Source: an uncultured Dyadobacter sp.
GTDB lineage: Bacteria > Bacteroidota > Bacteroidia > Cytophagales > Spirosomataceae
DNA length: 64,000 nt
Assembly: GCF_946482605.1 (NCBI RefSeq)
Contig: NZ_CAMLSE010000008.1
Coordinates: 62,001 to 126,000, forward strand
Direction: 5' to 3'
Both the position numbers and the translations under genes were made by a program. Positions 52,849 through 61,373 of this stretch are shown piece after piece. How positions within the stretch are numbered: position 1 is the stretch's first letter; each line of letters opens with the position of its first letter. The notes under the pieces are model-generated. The model did no database searches. It was not told where the DNA came from and saw nothing but the letters and a program-made list of their open reading frames with translations.

Positions 52849-53370
52849 TTATTCAAACCAGGCCATCCATTTCCCCTGTGCCTTCATGACTTGTTCGATC
52901 AGGTCGCGAACGGCACCGCGGCCGCCGTTCTTTGGAGAGATGTAGTCGGCTATGGCCAGAATTTCATCGGCGGAATCGGCCGGGCAGGCCCCCATGATAT
53001 TGGTACGCATGACCTCGTAGTCGGGGAGGTCGTCGCCCATGAATACGATTTCCTCTTCGGAAAGGCCGGTTTCAGCCAGATATTTTTTAAAAACAGGCAG
53101 TTTGCCATCCGGTGAGGTGCCTATGAAGATATCAGTGACTCCAAGGTATTCGAGCCGCTTCCGTACGCCTACCTGGCTCTGTGCCGAAATGATGGCAACT
53201 CGGTAACCCATTTTGACCGCGCGGTTGATGCCATAGCCATCCCTGACATTAAAGATGCGAGGCTGTTCGCCGGTTTCGAGGGCAATGACGCTGCCGTCGG
53301 TCATGACGCCATCGATGTCAAAAATAAAGGTAGTAATGCGTTTGAAACGTTCCGTTAGAGTCGAATTCAT
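52849..53370 (-). CDS. KdsC-like HAD phosphatase (KDO-8-phosphate phosphatase)
   Basis: 173 residues. C0-type HAD hydrolase of the KdsC/YrbI family, which removes phosphate from 3-deoxy-D-manno-octulosonate 8-phosphate for lipopolysaccharide core. Motif I Asp18-Ile-Asp20 in FDIDGVMTDG, motif II IISAQ, the conserved NVRDGYGI, motif IV GDDLPD and the C-terminal GRGAVRDLIEQV are seen. No other kds gene is close. It is followed by the acyltransferase and preceded by the DUF2520 gene, a grouping also usual in Bacteroidota. Confidence 0.88.
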   Translation of the reverse strand: MNSTLTERFKRITTFIFDIDGVMTDGSVIALETGEQPRIFNVRDGYGINRAVKMGYRVAIISAQSQVGVRKRLEYLGVTDIFIGTSPDGKLPVFKKYLAETGLSEEEIVFMGDDLPDYEVMRTNIMGACPADSADEILAIADYISPKNGGRGAVRDLIEQVMKAQGKWMAWFE

Positions 53371-53434
53371 AAATAGCCGAATTGTGAATCCTGCAAATAT
53401 AGCCTAACTTTTTTCGCGACAGTATGGCTTCTTA

Positions 53435-54238
53435 TTATTTTGAAATGTAGAGGTTGCGGATCTTGTCGGTCAGCAGGCGGTATACTTCGGTATAATCCTC
53501 ATTCGTCTCCTGAAGGTACTCCAGATGACGCGCCGTGGTTTTCCAGTCGCCGCGCCGGGCAGGGCCGGTCTGGCCGATCGATGGATCGTCGGAGCGCAAT
53601 GCTTTATCGATCGTTGTTTGAATGAGGGGTTTCAGCAGATCAAAATTGAGCTGTTCGCGTTCGAGGAGGTCGTGCGAAATGGTGAGCATGTAATTGGTGA
53701 AGTTGCTCGCAAAAACAGCCGCAACGTGCAGAATGAAGCGCTCGTCGGAATCCATTCGTGTTACATTGTTGCTTACACTCGATGCGAGTTGCATTAGTTT
53801 GCCTTCAATGAGTTCATTTCGGCATTCAATGCAAAAGGGCAGTTCGCTGTAATCCATCTCGATGTCCCTGGTGAAAGTCTGCAAAGGATAGAACACGCCC
53901 GTGTGGACATATACGTCGCTATAAATTTCCACAAGTTTCTGAAATTCAGCCAGCGAGCGCGTGCCTGACGTATGTACGAGGATCACACCTTCGGGCAGCA
54001 CAATGCGCTGGATGACGCTTTCGATAGCGTCATCGGTCACAGCAATGACAATCACTTCGGCTTCGCTTTCGGAGAAATTGAGGTCAGGCTGAATGTTGGT
54101 GTCATATAATGAAGATGCCAGCTGACGCGCTTTCTGCGTGTCGCGGCTATATACCTCGCAAATCCAATGCCCCGCATCCTCAAACGCCTGGGCCAGGTGC
54201 CAGGCTACATTGCCAGTGCCAATGAAGGAGATTTTCAA
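53435..54238 (-). CDS. DUF2520 Rossmann-fold protein
   Basis: 267 residues. N-terminal NAD(P)-binding domain (FIGTGNVAWHLAQAF) and a C-terminal all-helical DUF2520 domain, as in ProC and 6-phosphogluconate dehydrogenase-like proteins. The substrate is not known. The start codon is TTG at 54238, whose last two bases are part of the stop of the preceding PIN remnant (TTGA overlap). It looks intact. Confidence 0.85.
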   Translation of the reverse strand: MKISFIGTGNVAWHLAQAFEDAGHWICEVYSRDTQKARQLASSLYDTNIQPDLNFSESEAEVIVIAVTDDAIESVIQRIVLPEGVILVHTSGTRSLAEFQKLVEIYSDVYVHTGVFYPLQTFTRDIEMDYSELPFCIECRNELIEGKLMQLASSVSNNVTRMDSDERFILHVAAVFASNFTNYMLTISHDLLEREQLNFDLLKPLIQTTIDKALRSDDPSIGQTGPARRGDWKTTARHLEYLQETNEDYTEVYRLLTDKIRNLYISK

Positions 54239-54441
54239 TTATCTATCCAGTTTTCAAGCTGAATGCCAGCCAGGTTTTCAAAATCCTTTGTGTTTCGTGT
54301 AACCAAAGTAATGTTGTATCTCAATGCGGCTGAGCCAATCAGTAGATCGAATTCACCTATAATCCGGCCGCTTCTTTTCAATCTTGCTTTTTCTTTGGCA
54401 TAAATATAAAAACCTGTGATCGTCGGTAAAGTTTGACTCAT
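54235..54441 (-). pseudogene. VapC-type PIN toxin remnant
   Basis: 68 residues. The sequence from LPTITGFYIYAKEKARLKR to FENLAGIQLENWI is the C-terminal half of a VapC PIN domain, including the EFDLLIGSAA and LVTRNTKDF blocks with acidic active-site residues. The first half, with the catalytic Asp in the usual LLDTN motif, is gone: after MSQT the chain jumps straight to the last third. This suggests an in-frame internal deletion of about 70 residues. Its start overlaps the antitoxin stop (ATGA at 54438-54441) and its stop overlaps the DUF2520 start. It should be without nuclease activity. Confidence 0.75.
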
Positions 54442-54693
54442 AACTCAATGTCCCGGGGTGAATCATTTCGATTTGAATATATCATTTTAACCAGGTCATC
54501 TCCTGTTCCTTCGCTTTCCCAACTGCCGAATAAGCTGTCCAAAAGTGCTTCTTTGGACTCAATGCTTTCCGCAACATCTTCGACCCACAATCTTCAATTT
54601 TCTATCGCCAAAAAGGTCCTGCACCGATTTAATAAAACGGCTGTCAAGCTCTGAGGCGTTTACCCGAAATGTCTGTGTCATGTCGATTTTCAT
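54438..54693 (-). pseudogene. Frameshifted antitoxin gene of the VapC remnant
   Basis: Read on the minus strand from ATG 54693 or 54681, the first part (MTQTFRVNASELDSRFIKSV) runs to a stop soon after LKIV. The rest (VEDVAESIESKEALLDSLF to PRDIEL) continues in the next frame and ends in a TGA that overlaps the toxin start. One extra G in the GGG at 54584-54586 (CCC on the plus strand) explains the shift. Restored, the product would be about 80 residues and resemble Bacteroidota antitoxins of the type that pair with VapC. Found by hand translation. Confidence 0.72.
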
Positions 54694-54749
54694 CAATCCT
54701 GTTTGCTAATATAATGCTTTACACACACATAATCGACTCAAAAGGAGCG

Positions 54750-55508
54750 TCAATGAACCACCGGCGCGACCTGCTCCGGCGTTGTAATCCCTGAAGGCAG
54801 TTCCATAATCCGCATGTTCCGGAAATGGATCTCGGCACCTTCTGCTTCCAGGCAGATGTAGCCTTTTTTGCGCTCGGACGCACGAAGGCCGTTCACGAAC
54901 TTGCCATTTACGGAGAGTTTGACAGTGCCATCGACGGCTACGACTACATATTTGTTCCATTCGCCTTTGCCTTTGCAGCGCTTTTCGAGGGATTTGCTGC
55001 GAATGCCGCGTGGGTTGTCGGGGATGGCCGTCATGCCCATGGTTGGGAAAAGCTCACCATGAACGTAGTCTTCGGTTGCATTATGCTGCGGGGCGTATTC
55101 CAGTTCGAGCATCTGGACTTCTATTGCTTTGGTCAGCGGGTCGTGTTCCTGCGGCGTCCCTTCGCTCCAAATGAATACTCCGGAGTTACCGCCTGCTTCC
55201 ATGTGTTTCCATTCGACTTCCAGGATAAAGTTTTCGTACTGCCGGTCGGAACGCATTACGCCAATCGGCTTTCCGGAGCAGATGAGGGTGCCGTTTTTAA
55301 CCTTCCAGGTTTCTTTGGAAGTATTCACGTCCACCCAGCCGTTGAGGTTTTTGCCATTGAATAACGGAACGAAGGATAACTGATCAGTACCTTGGGCTAA
55401 TGCCTGGCTTCCCGCCAGGACGATCATGAACAATATTACGCGTTCCCGAAGTTGCTTAGATAATTTCTTGAGGGGATCAGCTATTATTGTAAAAAATAGA
55501 AGTTTCAT
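54750..55508 (-). CDS. DUF1080 (3-keto-disaccharide hydrolase-like) secreted protein
   Basis: 252 residues. A signal-like hydrophobic stretch ending near ALAQG precedes a single DUF1080 beta-jelly-roll domain: [13 protein letters not shown] at the start, [18 protein letters not shown] in the middle and a closing [14 protein letters not shown]. Family members are lectin-fold proteins; some cleave 3-keto sugars. The signal is preceded by about 25 charged residues, so a start at a later ATG is possible. Stands alone, divergent from the next gene. Confidence 0.85.
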   Translation of the reverse strand: MKLLFFTIIADPLKKLSKQLRERVILFMIVLAGSQALAQGTDQLSFVPLFNGKNLNGWVDVNTSKETWKVKNGTLICSGKPIGVMRSDRQYENFILEVEWKHMEAGGNSGVFIWSEGTPQEHDPLTKAIEVQMLELEYAPQHNATEDYVHGELFPTMGMTAIPDNPRGIRSKSLEKRCKGKGEWNKYVVVAVDGTVKLSVNGKFVNGLRASERKKGYICLEAEGAEIHFRNMRIMELPSGITTPEQVAPVVH

Positions 55509-55547
55509 CGAGCTGCTAAATAAATCCGTTGTCCAAATGATTCAGTC

Positions 55548-56249
55548 ATGAAAATTTTAAAAGTACTGGTTGTTATTTTATTACTGAAAATCAATTTCGC
55601 ACACGCACAACAGATTGCGCCGATCAGTGCCGGCTTTGATATCGGGTCCGGTTTCGGAAGCAGTTCCTGGGCTCCTTCCATTACATATCATGAGGAAGTA
55701 GGTTCGCAGAAGCTCCCCTGGCTGCGGCTCGGACTGGGGTTTCGTGCCTGGGGATACTATGCTGGAAGGAGAAACCTCGCAACAGAACGGATCGCTGGTG
55801 TTAAAGACATCCTGGAATACAGGGATGTATCCGTGAATGGCCTCAGCTTCATGGCCGGTCTCAATCTGACATTCGGTAAGTTTGACATCGGGGCCAATAC
55901 GGACCTCCTGGGTCTTGCCTACGGGACCAAACGTCATGGATTCTACGAAAAAGCCACGCAAACGCCAGGGACCGGGGCGGCGCACTACAATCAGTGGTTG
56001 TCCACGAAGCCTACGGTGTTCAACGTGCTGCCGCTCGCCCTGCATAAGAACAGCGGACAATCCGAAGCATATGTCAGATTCCGGGCTACGGAGAGTTTTG
56101 GAATCAAACTGGGGTACCTCTACGGCAGAGCTACTTACACGACCCGGAGCGTCGATGGGTTGAATGTTTACCTGGATAACAACCAGCGACATGTGACTAC
56201 TGTTTACGGGTTACCTTATGCCGCATTGGCCTTCGCAATAGGCGAATGA
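55548..56249 (+). CDS. Hypothetical outer-membrane beta-barrel-like protein
   Basis: 233 residues. A Sec signal (MKILKVLVVILLLKINFAHAQQ) is followed by alternating polar/apolar strands rich in Gly, Tyr and Phe (ISAGFDIGSGFGSS, MAGLNLTFGKFDIGANTDLLGLAYG, FGIKLGYLYGRATY) and a final hydrophobic strand ending in FAIGE. This suggests a small barrel of eight to ten strands. No family name recognised. Confidence 0.7.
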   Translation: MKILKVLVVILLLKINFAHAQQIAPISAGFDIGSGFGSSSWAPSITYHEEVGSQKLPWLRLGLGFRAWGYYAGRRNLATERIAGVKDILEYRDVSVNGLSFMAGLNLTFGKFDIGANTDLLGLAYGTKRHGFYEKATQTPGTGAAHYNQWLSTKPTVFNVLPLALHKNSGQSEAYVRFRATESFGIKLGYLYGRATYTTRSVDGLNVYLDNNQRHVTTVYGLPYAALAFAIGE

Positions 56250-56270
56250 CAATGAATTTCTCAAACATAC

Positions 56271-56301
56271 TTGTAATTCAATTTGTTAAACTCTATATTT
56301 G
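56271..56301 (+). promoter_or_regulatory. Promoter of rplM-rpsI
   Basis: TTG (56271-56273), a 20-base spacer and TATATTTG (56294-56301), a full Bacteroidota promoter. Start of RNA expected near 56307, giving a leader of about 70 bases. Confidence 0.7.
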
Positions 56302-56304
56302 CAC

Positions 56305-56340
56305 TCCCATTTTGCGATGGGACTGTCTTGTTACAGTGTA
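56305..56340 (+). promoter_or_regulatory. Paired hairpins in the rplM leader
   Basis: Two short stems follow the promoter: TCCCAT with ATGGGA (56305-56310 and 56317-56322) and ACTGT with ACAGT (56322-56326 and 56333-56337). They could form an L13-binding leader for autoregulation. The first stem may be cut by the actual RNA start. Confidence 0.35.
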
Positions 56341-56375
56341 AATAATTGAAAATCAATTTAATTTTTTTGTTAATC

Positions 56376-56819
56376 GTGGATACGTTAAGCTACAAAACCA
56401 TCTCGGCGAACAAAAACACAGTAAACAAGGAGTGGATTGTTGTGGATGCTGAAAATGCAATTCTAGGTCGTCTGGCCAGCGAAGTTGCTAAGATTATCAG
56501 AGGCAAACACAAAGCAAGCTACACTCCTCATGTGGATTGTGGTGATAACGTAATTGTTATCAACGCCGATAAGATCAAGTTGACAGGTAAGAAGATGTCG
56601 GACAAAGTTTATGTTCGCCACACAGGTTACCCGGGAGGTCAACGTTTTCAGACTCCCCGTGAGTTGCTCGAAAAACACCCTGAGCGTGTGATCGAGAAAG
56701 CCGTAAAAGGTATGCTTCCAAAGAACCGTTTGGGACGTCGTTTATTTACAAACCTGTTTGTTTACGCTGCCGCAGAACATCCGCACAGTGCTCAACAACC
56801 AAAGCAAATCCAATTGTAA
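56376..56819 (+). CDS. rplM: 50S ribosomal protein L13
   Basis: 147 residues from GTG 56376 ([20 protein letters not shown]), the normal length and start; a longer frame from a TTG at 56346 adds a hydrophobic stretch not found in L13. Motifs [16 protein letters not shown] and [11 protein letters not shown] are present. Cotranscribed with rpsI, three bases downstream, as in most bacteria. Confidence 0.97.
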   Translation: MDTLSYKTISANKNTVNKEWIVVDAENAILGRLASEVAKIIRGKHKASYTPHVDCGDNVIVINADKIKLTGKKMSDKVYVRHTGYPGGQRFQTPRELLEKHPERVIEKAVKGMLPKNRLGRRLFTNLFVYAAAEHPHSAQQPKQIQL

Positions 56820-56822
56820 TTC

Positions 56823-57209
56823 ATGGAAGTGATCAACACAATAGGTAGAAGAAAAACAGCCGTGGCGCGTATCTATATGGTGCCAGGCAAAGGAGATATC
56901 AAAGTAAACGGCCGCGATTACAAAGAATATTTTCCATTTGAAGTACACCAGATCGTTCTTCAGCAGCCTTTCGCTACGATCAGCGGTGGAAATGGTTATG
57001 ACATCAAAGTAAACGTTAGAGGCGGTGGAATCTCAGGTCAGGCGGAAGCTATCCGTATGGCTGTTTCCCGTGCACTGGTTGAATACAATTCAGAGTTCCG
57101 CGGACCATTGAAAAAAGAAGGATTCCTTACCCGCGACCCACGTATGGTTGAGCGTAAGAAATACGGACGTGCTAAGGCTCGCAGAAGATTCCAGTTCTCG
57201 AAACGTTAA
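56823..57209 (+). CDS. rpsI: 30S ribosomal protein S9
   Basis: 128 residues. Starts with VINTIGRRKTAVARIYM, has the VNVRGGGISGQAEAIRMAVSRAL core and ends in the basic KKYGRAKARRRFQFSKR tail that reaches into the P site. Second gene of the rplM transcript. Confidence 0.98.
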   Translation: MEVINTIGRRKTAVARIYMVPGKGDIKVNGRDYKEYFPFEVHQIVLQQPFATISGGNGYDIKVNVRGGGISGQAEAIRMAVSRALVEYNSEFRGPLKKEGFLTRDPRMVERKKYGRAKARRRFQFSKR

Positions 57210-57226
57210 GAGTTTTAGAGTTCAGG

Positions 57227-57281
57227 AGTTCAAAGTTTATTTTATCACTTTCAACTCATTTACTCATAAACTTTCAACTCA
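57227..57281. repeat. Imperfect inverted repeat between rpsI and rpsB
   Basis: Arms 57227-57241 and 57267-57281 pair over 15 bases with one mismatch; both contain TTCAA/GAGTT-like words. It lies 18 bases past rpsI. No T-run, so it may be a structural RNA element or weak terminator. Confidence 0.4.
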
Positions 57282-57361
57282 AATTGTCCAGACGTTGCTT
57301 ATCGTGCCCGATGCTTCGTGCTGCGTAACAAGTCTCAAAATATTTATAATCAAATTCGGCA

Positions 57362-58180
57362 ATGGCACAAATAGAATATAAAGAACTATTGGATGCAGGT
57401 GTCCACTTTGGTCACCTTACCCGCAAGTGGGATCCACGGATGGCTCCATATATCTTCATGGAGAAGAACGGGATCCACATCATTGACCTGAACAAAACTT
57501 TGAGCTGCATCAATGAGGCTGAGGCTGCATTGAAACAGATCGTTCGTTCAGGACGTAAGATCATGTTTGTTGCTACTAAAAAACAAGCACAGGAAATCGT
57601 AACGGAAGAGGCAAAACGCCTTAAAATGCCTTACGTAACTGATCGCTGGTTGGGCGGTATGCTTACAAACTTTGGCACGATTCGCAAGTCTTTGAAAAAA
57701 ATGCAGACTCTCGAGAAGATGCTGAAAGACGAATCCACGGTTAGCAATATTGCGAAAAGAGAACGCCTGATGCTTACACGTGAAAAGGATAAACTGGAAA
57801 GAGTACTTGGTGGTGTAGCGGACCTTACTCGCCTTCCAGCGGCACTTTTCATCGTTGATGTAAAACGCGAGCACATTGCGGTTGCGGAAGCAAAAAGATT
57901 GAACATCCCCATTTTTGCTATCTGCGATACCAACTCTAACCCTGAACTGGTTGACTTCCCTATCCCAAGTAATGACGATGCTTACAAAGCGATCTCGTTG
58001 ATTACCCTTGCGATCGGAAAGGCTATCGAAGAAGGTTTGATGGAACGCAAACAAGATAAAGACGATCAGCGCCTGGTTGAAGAGGAAGAAGCAAAGCGTT
58101 TGGCTGACAAAGGTGAAGAGGCAGCGCCTCGCGCCGAAGTAGCCAGCGAAGTGGAGGTTGCTGAAAGCGACGAAGAGTAA
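57362..58180 (+). CDS. rpsB: 30S ribosomal protein S2
   Basis: 272 residues. The S2 landmarks are GVHFGHLTRKWDPRMAPYIF near the start, MLTNFGTIRKSLKKM and PIFAICDTNSNPELVDFPIPSNDDA. The acidic C-terminal tail of about 35 residues (rich in Glu and Ala) is an addition seen in many Bacteroidota. It forms a unit with tsf downstream, but a strong terminator stands between them. Confidence 0.98.
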   Translation: MAQIEYKELLDAGVHFGHLTRKWDPRMAPYIFMEKNGIHIIDLNKTLSCINEAEAALKQIVRSGRKIMFVATKKQAQEIVTEEAKRLKMPYVTDRWLGGMLTNFGTIRKSLKKMQTLEKMLKDESTVSNIAKRERLMLTREKDKLERVLGGVADLTRLPAALFIVDVKREHIAVAEAKRLNIPIFAICDTNSNPELVDFPIPSNDDAYKAISLITLAIGKAIEEGLMERKQDKDDQRLVEEEEAKRLADKGEEAAPRAEVASEVEVAESDEE

Positions 58181-58228
58181 AAGGGCAATATGGTGTAGTT
58201 TTTCAACTTGCCATAGCTTAAAAATAGA

Positions 58229-58266
58229 GTAGCCCATAGCCTCTTGCTATGGGCTACATTTTTTTA
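58229..58266 (+). terminator. Rho-independent terminator after rpsB
   Basis: A perfect 12-bp stem (58229-58240 with 58246-58257), 5-base loop and a run of seven or more T. It begins 49 bases after the rpsB stop and should limit read-through to tsf. Confidence 0.92.
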
Positions 58267-58360
58267 AAATTCATTGAGATTGAATTCTTTAACCTTTTCA
58301 TAACCCCCGGTTAACGGATCTTTCGCCACAAAACAGTAATACATAATATTTAACAAGATC

Positions 58361-59197
58361 ATGGCAATTACCGCACAAGATGTAAACAAACTCCGCCAGA
58401 TGACCGGCGCGGGCATGATGGATTGTAAAAAAGCCCTGCAGGAAGCGGATGGCGATTTCGACAAAGCCGTTGATATTCTTCGTAAGCAAGGACAAAAAGT
58501 AGCAGCTAAACGTGCTGACAATGCAGTATCCGAAGGAACTGTAGTGATCAAGATCAGCGAAGATGGTGCTAATGGTAAACTGGTAGCGCTGGCTTGCGAA
58601 ACCGAGCCTGTTTCCAATGTAGAAGATTTCAAAAACCTTGCTCAGAGCATTCTGGACAAGGCGGTAGCGGACAACATCGCTGATAAAGATGCTTTGCTGG
58701 CTGCGCCCCTGGCCGATGGCCGTCCGGTAAGCGAGCATATCGTTGACCTGGTTGGTAAATTGGGCGAGAAACTTGAAATCGTTGCTTACGAAAATGTTAC
58801 AGCGGATCAGGTTGTTCCTTATATCCACTCCAACGGTAAATTGGGCGTGCTGGTAGCATTCGCTGGTGTGAATGGTTCGGATGTAACTGAATTGGGTAAA
58901 GACGTGGCGATGCAGATCGCTGCCATGAAGCCGATAGCGCTGGATAAAGACGGTGTTGATTCAGCTACCGTAGAGCGTGAGATCGAGGTGGGTAAAGAGC
59001 AGGCGAGAGCCGAAGGCAAGCCAGAGGCGATGCTTGAAAAAATCGCTCAGGGCAAACTTCAGAAGTTCTACAAGGACAGCACTTTGCTGAACCAGGAATT
59101 CGTGAAGGATTCTTCATTGACTATCCGTCAGTTGCTTGAAAAAACTGCAAAAGGATTGACAGTATCGTCATTCAAACGTGTATCGATCGGCGGATAA
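58361..59197 (+). CDS. tsf: Elongation factor Ts
   Basis: 278 residues, normal length. Recycles EF-Tu from GDP to GTP form. The N-terminal UBA-like domain reads VNKLRQMTGAGMMDCKKALQEADGDF; the EF-Tu contact segment GKLGVLVAFAG and the C-terminal motif (ALEKIAQGKLQKFYKD-like region LEKIAQGKLQKFYKDS) are clear. The usual rpsB-tsf order is kept. Gap of 180 bases to rpsB with a terminator; own promoter likely but no clear -7 box was found. Confidence 0.97.
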   Translation: MAITAQDVNKLRQMTGAGMMDCKKALQEADGDFDKAVDILRKQGQKVAAKRADNAVSEGTVVIKISEDGANGKLVALACETEPVSNVEDFKNLAQSILDKAVADNIADKDALLAAPLADGRPVSEHIVDLVGKLGEKLEIVAYENVTADQVVPYIHSNGKLGVLVAFAGVNGSDVTELGKDVAMQIAAMKPIALDKDGVDSATVEREIEVGKEQARAEGKPEAMLEKIAQGKLQKFYKDSTLLNQEFVKDSSLTIRQLLEKTAKGLTVSSFKRVSIGG

Positions 59198-59222
59198 GCC
59201 TATTCGTTCGCAAAATATATTG

Positions 59223-59264
59223 ACAACGCCTGGTATCTAATTTGTATACCAGGCGTTGTTTTTT
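59223..59264 (+). terminator. Rho-independent terminator after tsf
   Basis: A perfect 14-bp stem (59223-59236 with 59246-59259), 9-base loop and six T. It begins 25 bases after the stop. Confidence 0.93.
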
Positions 59265-59333
59265 CATATTTACAGAAAGTTAAATGCAATTTAATTTCAG
59301 ACACACGCTATCGGCGGCATTTCATCAGGCACA

Positions 59334-59918
59334 ATGGTTGAAATACAGATCAACAATTGCTCAGAACACCATTCGACGGACGAGGAATTGGTTCGGCTTT
59401 TCATCGAATCCAGAGATAATCGGCACTTTCAGAAGCTTTATGAAAGGTATGCCCTGAAGGTATATCAGAAATGCCTCACCCTCACCCGCGATGCCACCCG
59501 TGCAGAAGACATCACCCACGATGTTTTTCTGAAACTCATCTCCAAGATGAACACATTCAAAAAAGGGGCCAAATTCTCTACCTGGCTGTTCTCCATTACA
59601 CATAACCATTGCATGGATCTCGTGCGCATCAGCAAGAGAAGGATTGTCATGGTTCATGAAGGAGGCGTCGATCTCGAAGATGAAATACACCTTCATGCCG
59701 TTCTGGATGACGAAATTGACCTTAAAAATTTCAAAGTCGCATTAGATAAGCTGACTATCGAGGAGAAGGCCATGATTTATCTGAAATACCTGGATAATCG
59801 CAGCATTCGTGACATTGCCCGCATCTTTCATACGACTGAAAGCTCCGTTAAAATGCGCTTGATGAGATCCCGTCAGAAGCTGCGTAAAAATTATCTGGAA
59901 GCTTTCCGAAACGGCTAA
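59334..59918 (+). CDS. ECF-type RNA polymerase sigma factor
   Basis: 194 residues with sigma-70 regions 2 (about 25-95: LYERYALKVYQKCLTLTRDATRAEDITHDVF) and 4 (about 135-185: IEEKAMIYLKYLDNRSIRDIARIFHTTESSVKMRL). No region 3, which places it with ECF factors. No anti-sigma gene or FecR-like protein lies next to it, so how it is held in check is not visible. It precedes the DUF3078 gene at 108 bases. Confidence 0.9.
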   Translation: MVEIQINNCSEHHSTDEELVRLFIESRDNRHFQKLYERYALKVYQKCLTLTRDATRAEDITHDVFLKLISKMNTFKKGAKFSTWLFSITHNHCMDLVRISKRRIVMVHEGGVDLEDEIHLHAVLDDEIDLKNFKVALDKLTIEEKAMIYLKYLDNRSIRDIARIFHTTESSVKMRLMRSRQKLRKNYLEAFRNG

Positions 59919-60026
59919 AATTTTTTTTAACGTTTAAAAAATGTTTTACTTTGACCGCTATCTCCTCAATCCAAGATCTCATCATGATGGAAATCTAAAT
60001 AATCTGATCCACTAAATTCATTGAAA

Positions 60027-60959
60027 ATGAGCGGCAAACTTCACAACGTATCCCTTATTGCATTTACTTTACTCGCATTACTGACTATCCCGGCTTATTC
60101 TCAAAACAAGGTTGACCTTTCCAATTCAATTAACGCCGGGCGCCTCAAATCTCAGAAAGACACAGCCTGGCATAAAATCGAGTTCGGGGCCAATCTCAAC
60201 CAGGGATCATTCAGCTCGAACTGGACAGGAGGAGGTGTTAACTCCATTGCATTAGGACTTTTCCTGAATGCTTTGAGTGAGAAAAAGGTAGGGAAGAACT
60301 CCTGGCGCAATGACTTTCAGGGGCAATATGGTATCGTAAGGAATAAAGGTCAGCAGAGCCGTAAAAACGTAGACCGAATCTTCTTCGACACAAAATACAA
60401 CAGGGAGCTTTCGCCCAAATGGAGCCTCTTTGCAAATCTTAACTTCCTTTCGCAATTCGGAGCAGGTTATGAATATTCTTCGAATCCGGATTCCATTAAT
60501 GTCAAGAAAAAAGTTTCGGGTATTTTGTCGCCGGCTTATGTTACAGAGGCGATTGGTATCGAGTACCGCCCTGTTCCCTACTTTTTCATTGACCTGGCCC
60601 CGGGAGCGCTGCGGCAAACCATTGTCGTCGATAAGGACCTGTATGTGAACACACCCGACCAGAAAAACTATGGCGTGCCTATCGGTAAACGAGTGCGTAC
60701 GGAAGCGGCACTGATCCAGCTGGTGGCTAACTTCGATAAGGATATTGCGAAAGACGTGAACCTGAAATTCAGATATCTGATGTTCTCGAGTTTTAAACAT
60801 CCATTGAATATTGACAACCGTCTGGACGCCCAGTTGACAGCGAAAATCAATAAGTACGTCAACGTGAACCTGGGAGCTATCATGGTATACGACGATGACC
60901 AGAGCAGCAAGATTCAGTTTGCCCAGGCCCTCAGTATAGGATTTTTGTTTGCTTTTTAA
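60027..60959 (+). CDS. DUF3078 outer membrane protein
   Basis: 310 residues from the ATG at 60027; a frame start two codons earlier is not needed. Signal peptide (ISLIAFTLLALLTIPAYSQ-like, cut near AYSQ) followed by a DUF3078 beta-barrel with many Trp and Gly residues (NLNQGSFSSNWTGGGVNSIALGLFLNA) and a C-terminal Phe. Function unknown; the family is typical of Bacteroidota. 25 bases before mscL. Confidence 0.85.
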   Translation: MSGKLHNVSLIAFTLLALLTIPAYSQNKVDLSNSINAGRLKSQKDTAWHKIEFGANLNQGSFSSNWTGGGVNSIALGLFLNALSEKKVGKNSWRNDFQGQYGIVRNKGQQSRKNVDRIFFDTKYNRELSPKWSLFANLNFLSQFGAGYEYSSNPDSINVKKKVSGILSPAYVTEAIGIEYRPVPYFFIDLAPGALRQTIVVDKDLYVNTPDQKNYGVPIGKRVRTEAALIQLVANFDKDIAKDVNLKFRYLMFSSFKHPLNIDNRLDAQLTAKINKYVNVNLGAIMVYDDDQSSKIQFAQALSIGFLFAF

Positions 60960-60984
60960 TCCGTTCAACTAACCTCAACTTGTT

Positions 60985-61314
60985 ATGCTCAAGGAATTCA
61001 AAACGTTTATTGCTCAGGGGAACGTCCTGGATCTCGCTGTGGGTGTGGTCATTGGTGCCGCATTTGGAAAAATCACAACCTCGCTGGTGGAAGATATCAT
61101 TAACCCGATCCTCGGCCTGATCATTGGTGGTGTGGACTTTACACAACTTAAAATCGTGCTCAAAGAAGCCGTCGGCGAAACACCGGAAGTGGCTATTAAG
61201 TATGGCAATTTCATTCAGACACTGATCCAATTCCTGCTGATCGCATGGGTGATCTTCCTGATCGTTAAAGTGGCGAACCGGTTGAGGTTGTCGGAATCGA
61301 TAAAGAAGGAGTAG
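60985..61314 (+). CDS. mscL: Large-conductance mechanosensitive channel, short form
   Basis: 109 residues. Opens with [44 protein letters not shown] (N-terminal helix and TM1, the pore), then a loop and TM2 ([18 protein letters not shown]). It releases solutes on osmotic downshock. It stops at [11 protein letters not shown], about 25 residues short of the E. coli form, so the C-terminal cytosolic helix bundle is missing. That helix is dispensable for gating, so the channel is probably working. A terminator follows. Confidence 0.95.
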   Translation: MLKEFKTFIAQGNVLDLAVGVVIGAAFGKITTSLVEDIINPILGLIIGGVDFTQLKIVLKEAVGETPEVAIKYGNFIQTLIQFLLIAWVIFLIVKVANRLRLSESIKKE

Positions 61315-61339
61315 AACTAGTTCCTGACATTGAAATGGC

Positions 61340-61373
61340 AAAAAAGAGGCATTTTTCCCGTGCCTCTTTTTTT
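61340..61373 (+). terminator. Terminator between mscL and murD
   Basis: Stem of A-run/GAGGCA with TGCCTC/T-run (about 61340-61351 with 61361-61372). As an A-stem-T type it may work in both directions. Confidence 0.8.

Noticed and set aside
54433..54654. 73-codon plus-strand frame opposite the antitoxin
   Set aside because: It is the antisense of the frameshifted antitoxin and has no recognisable protein features.
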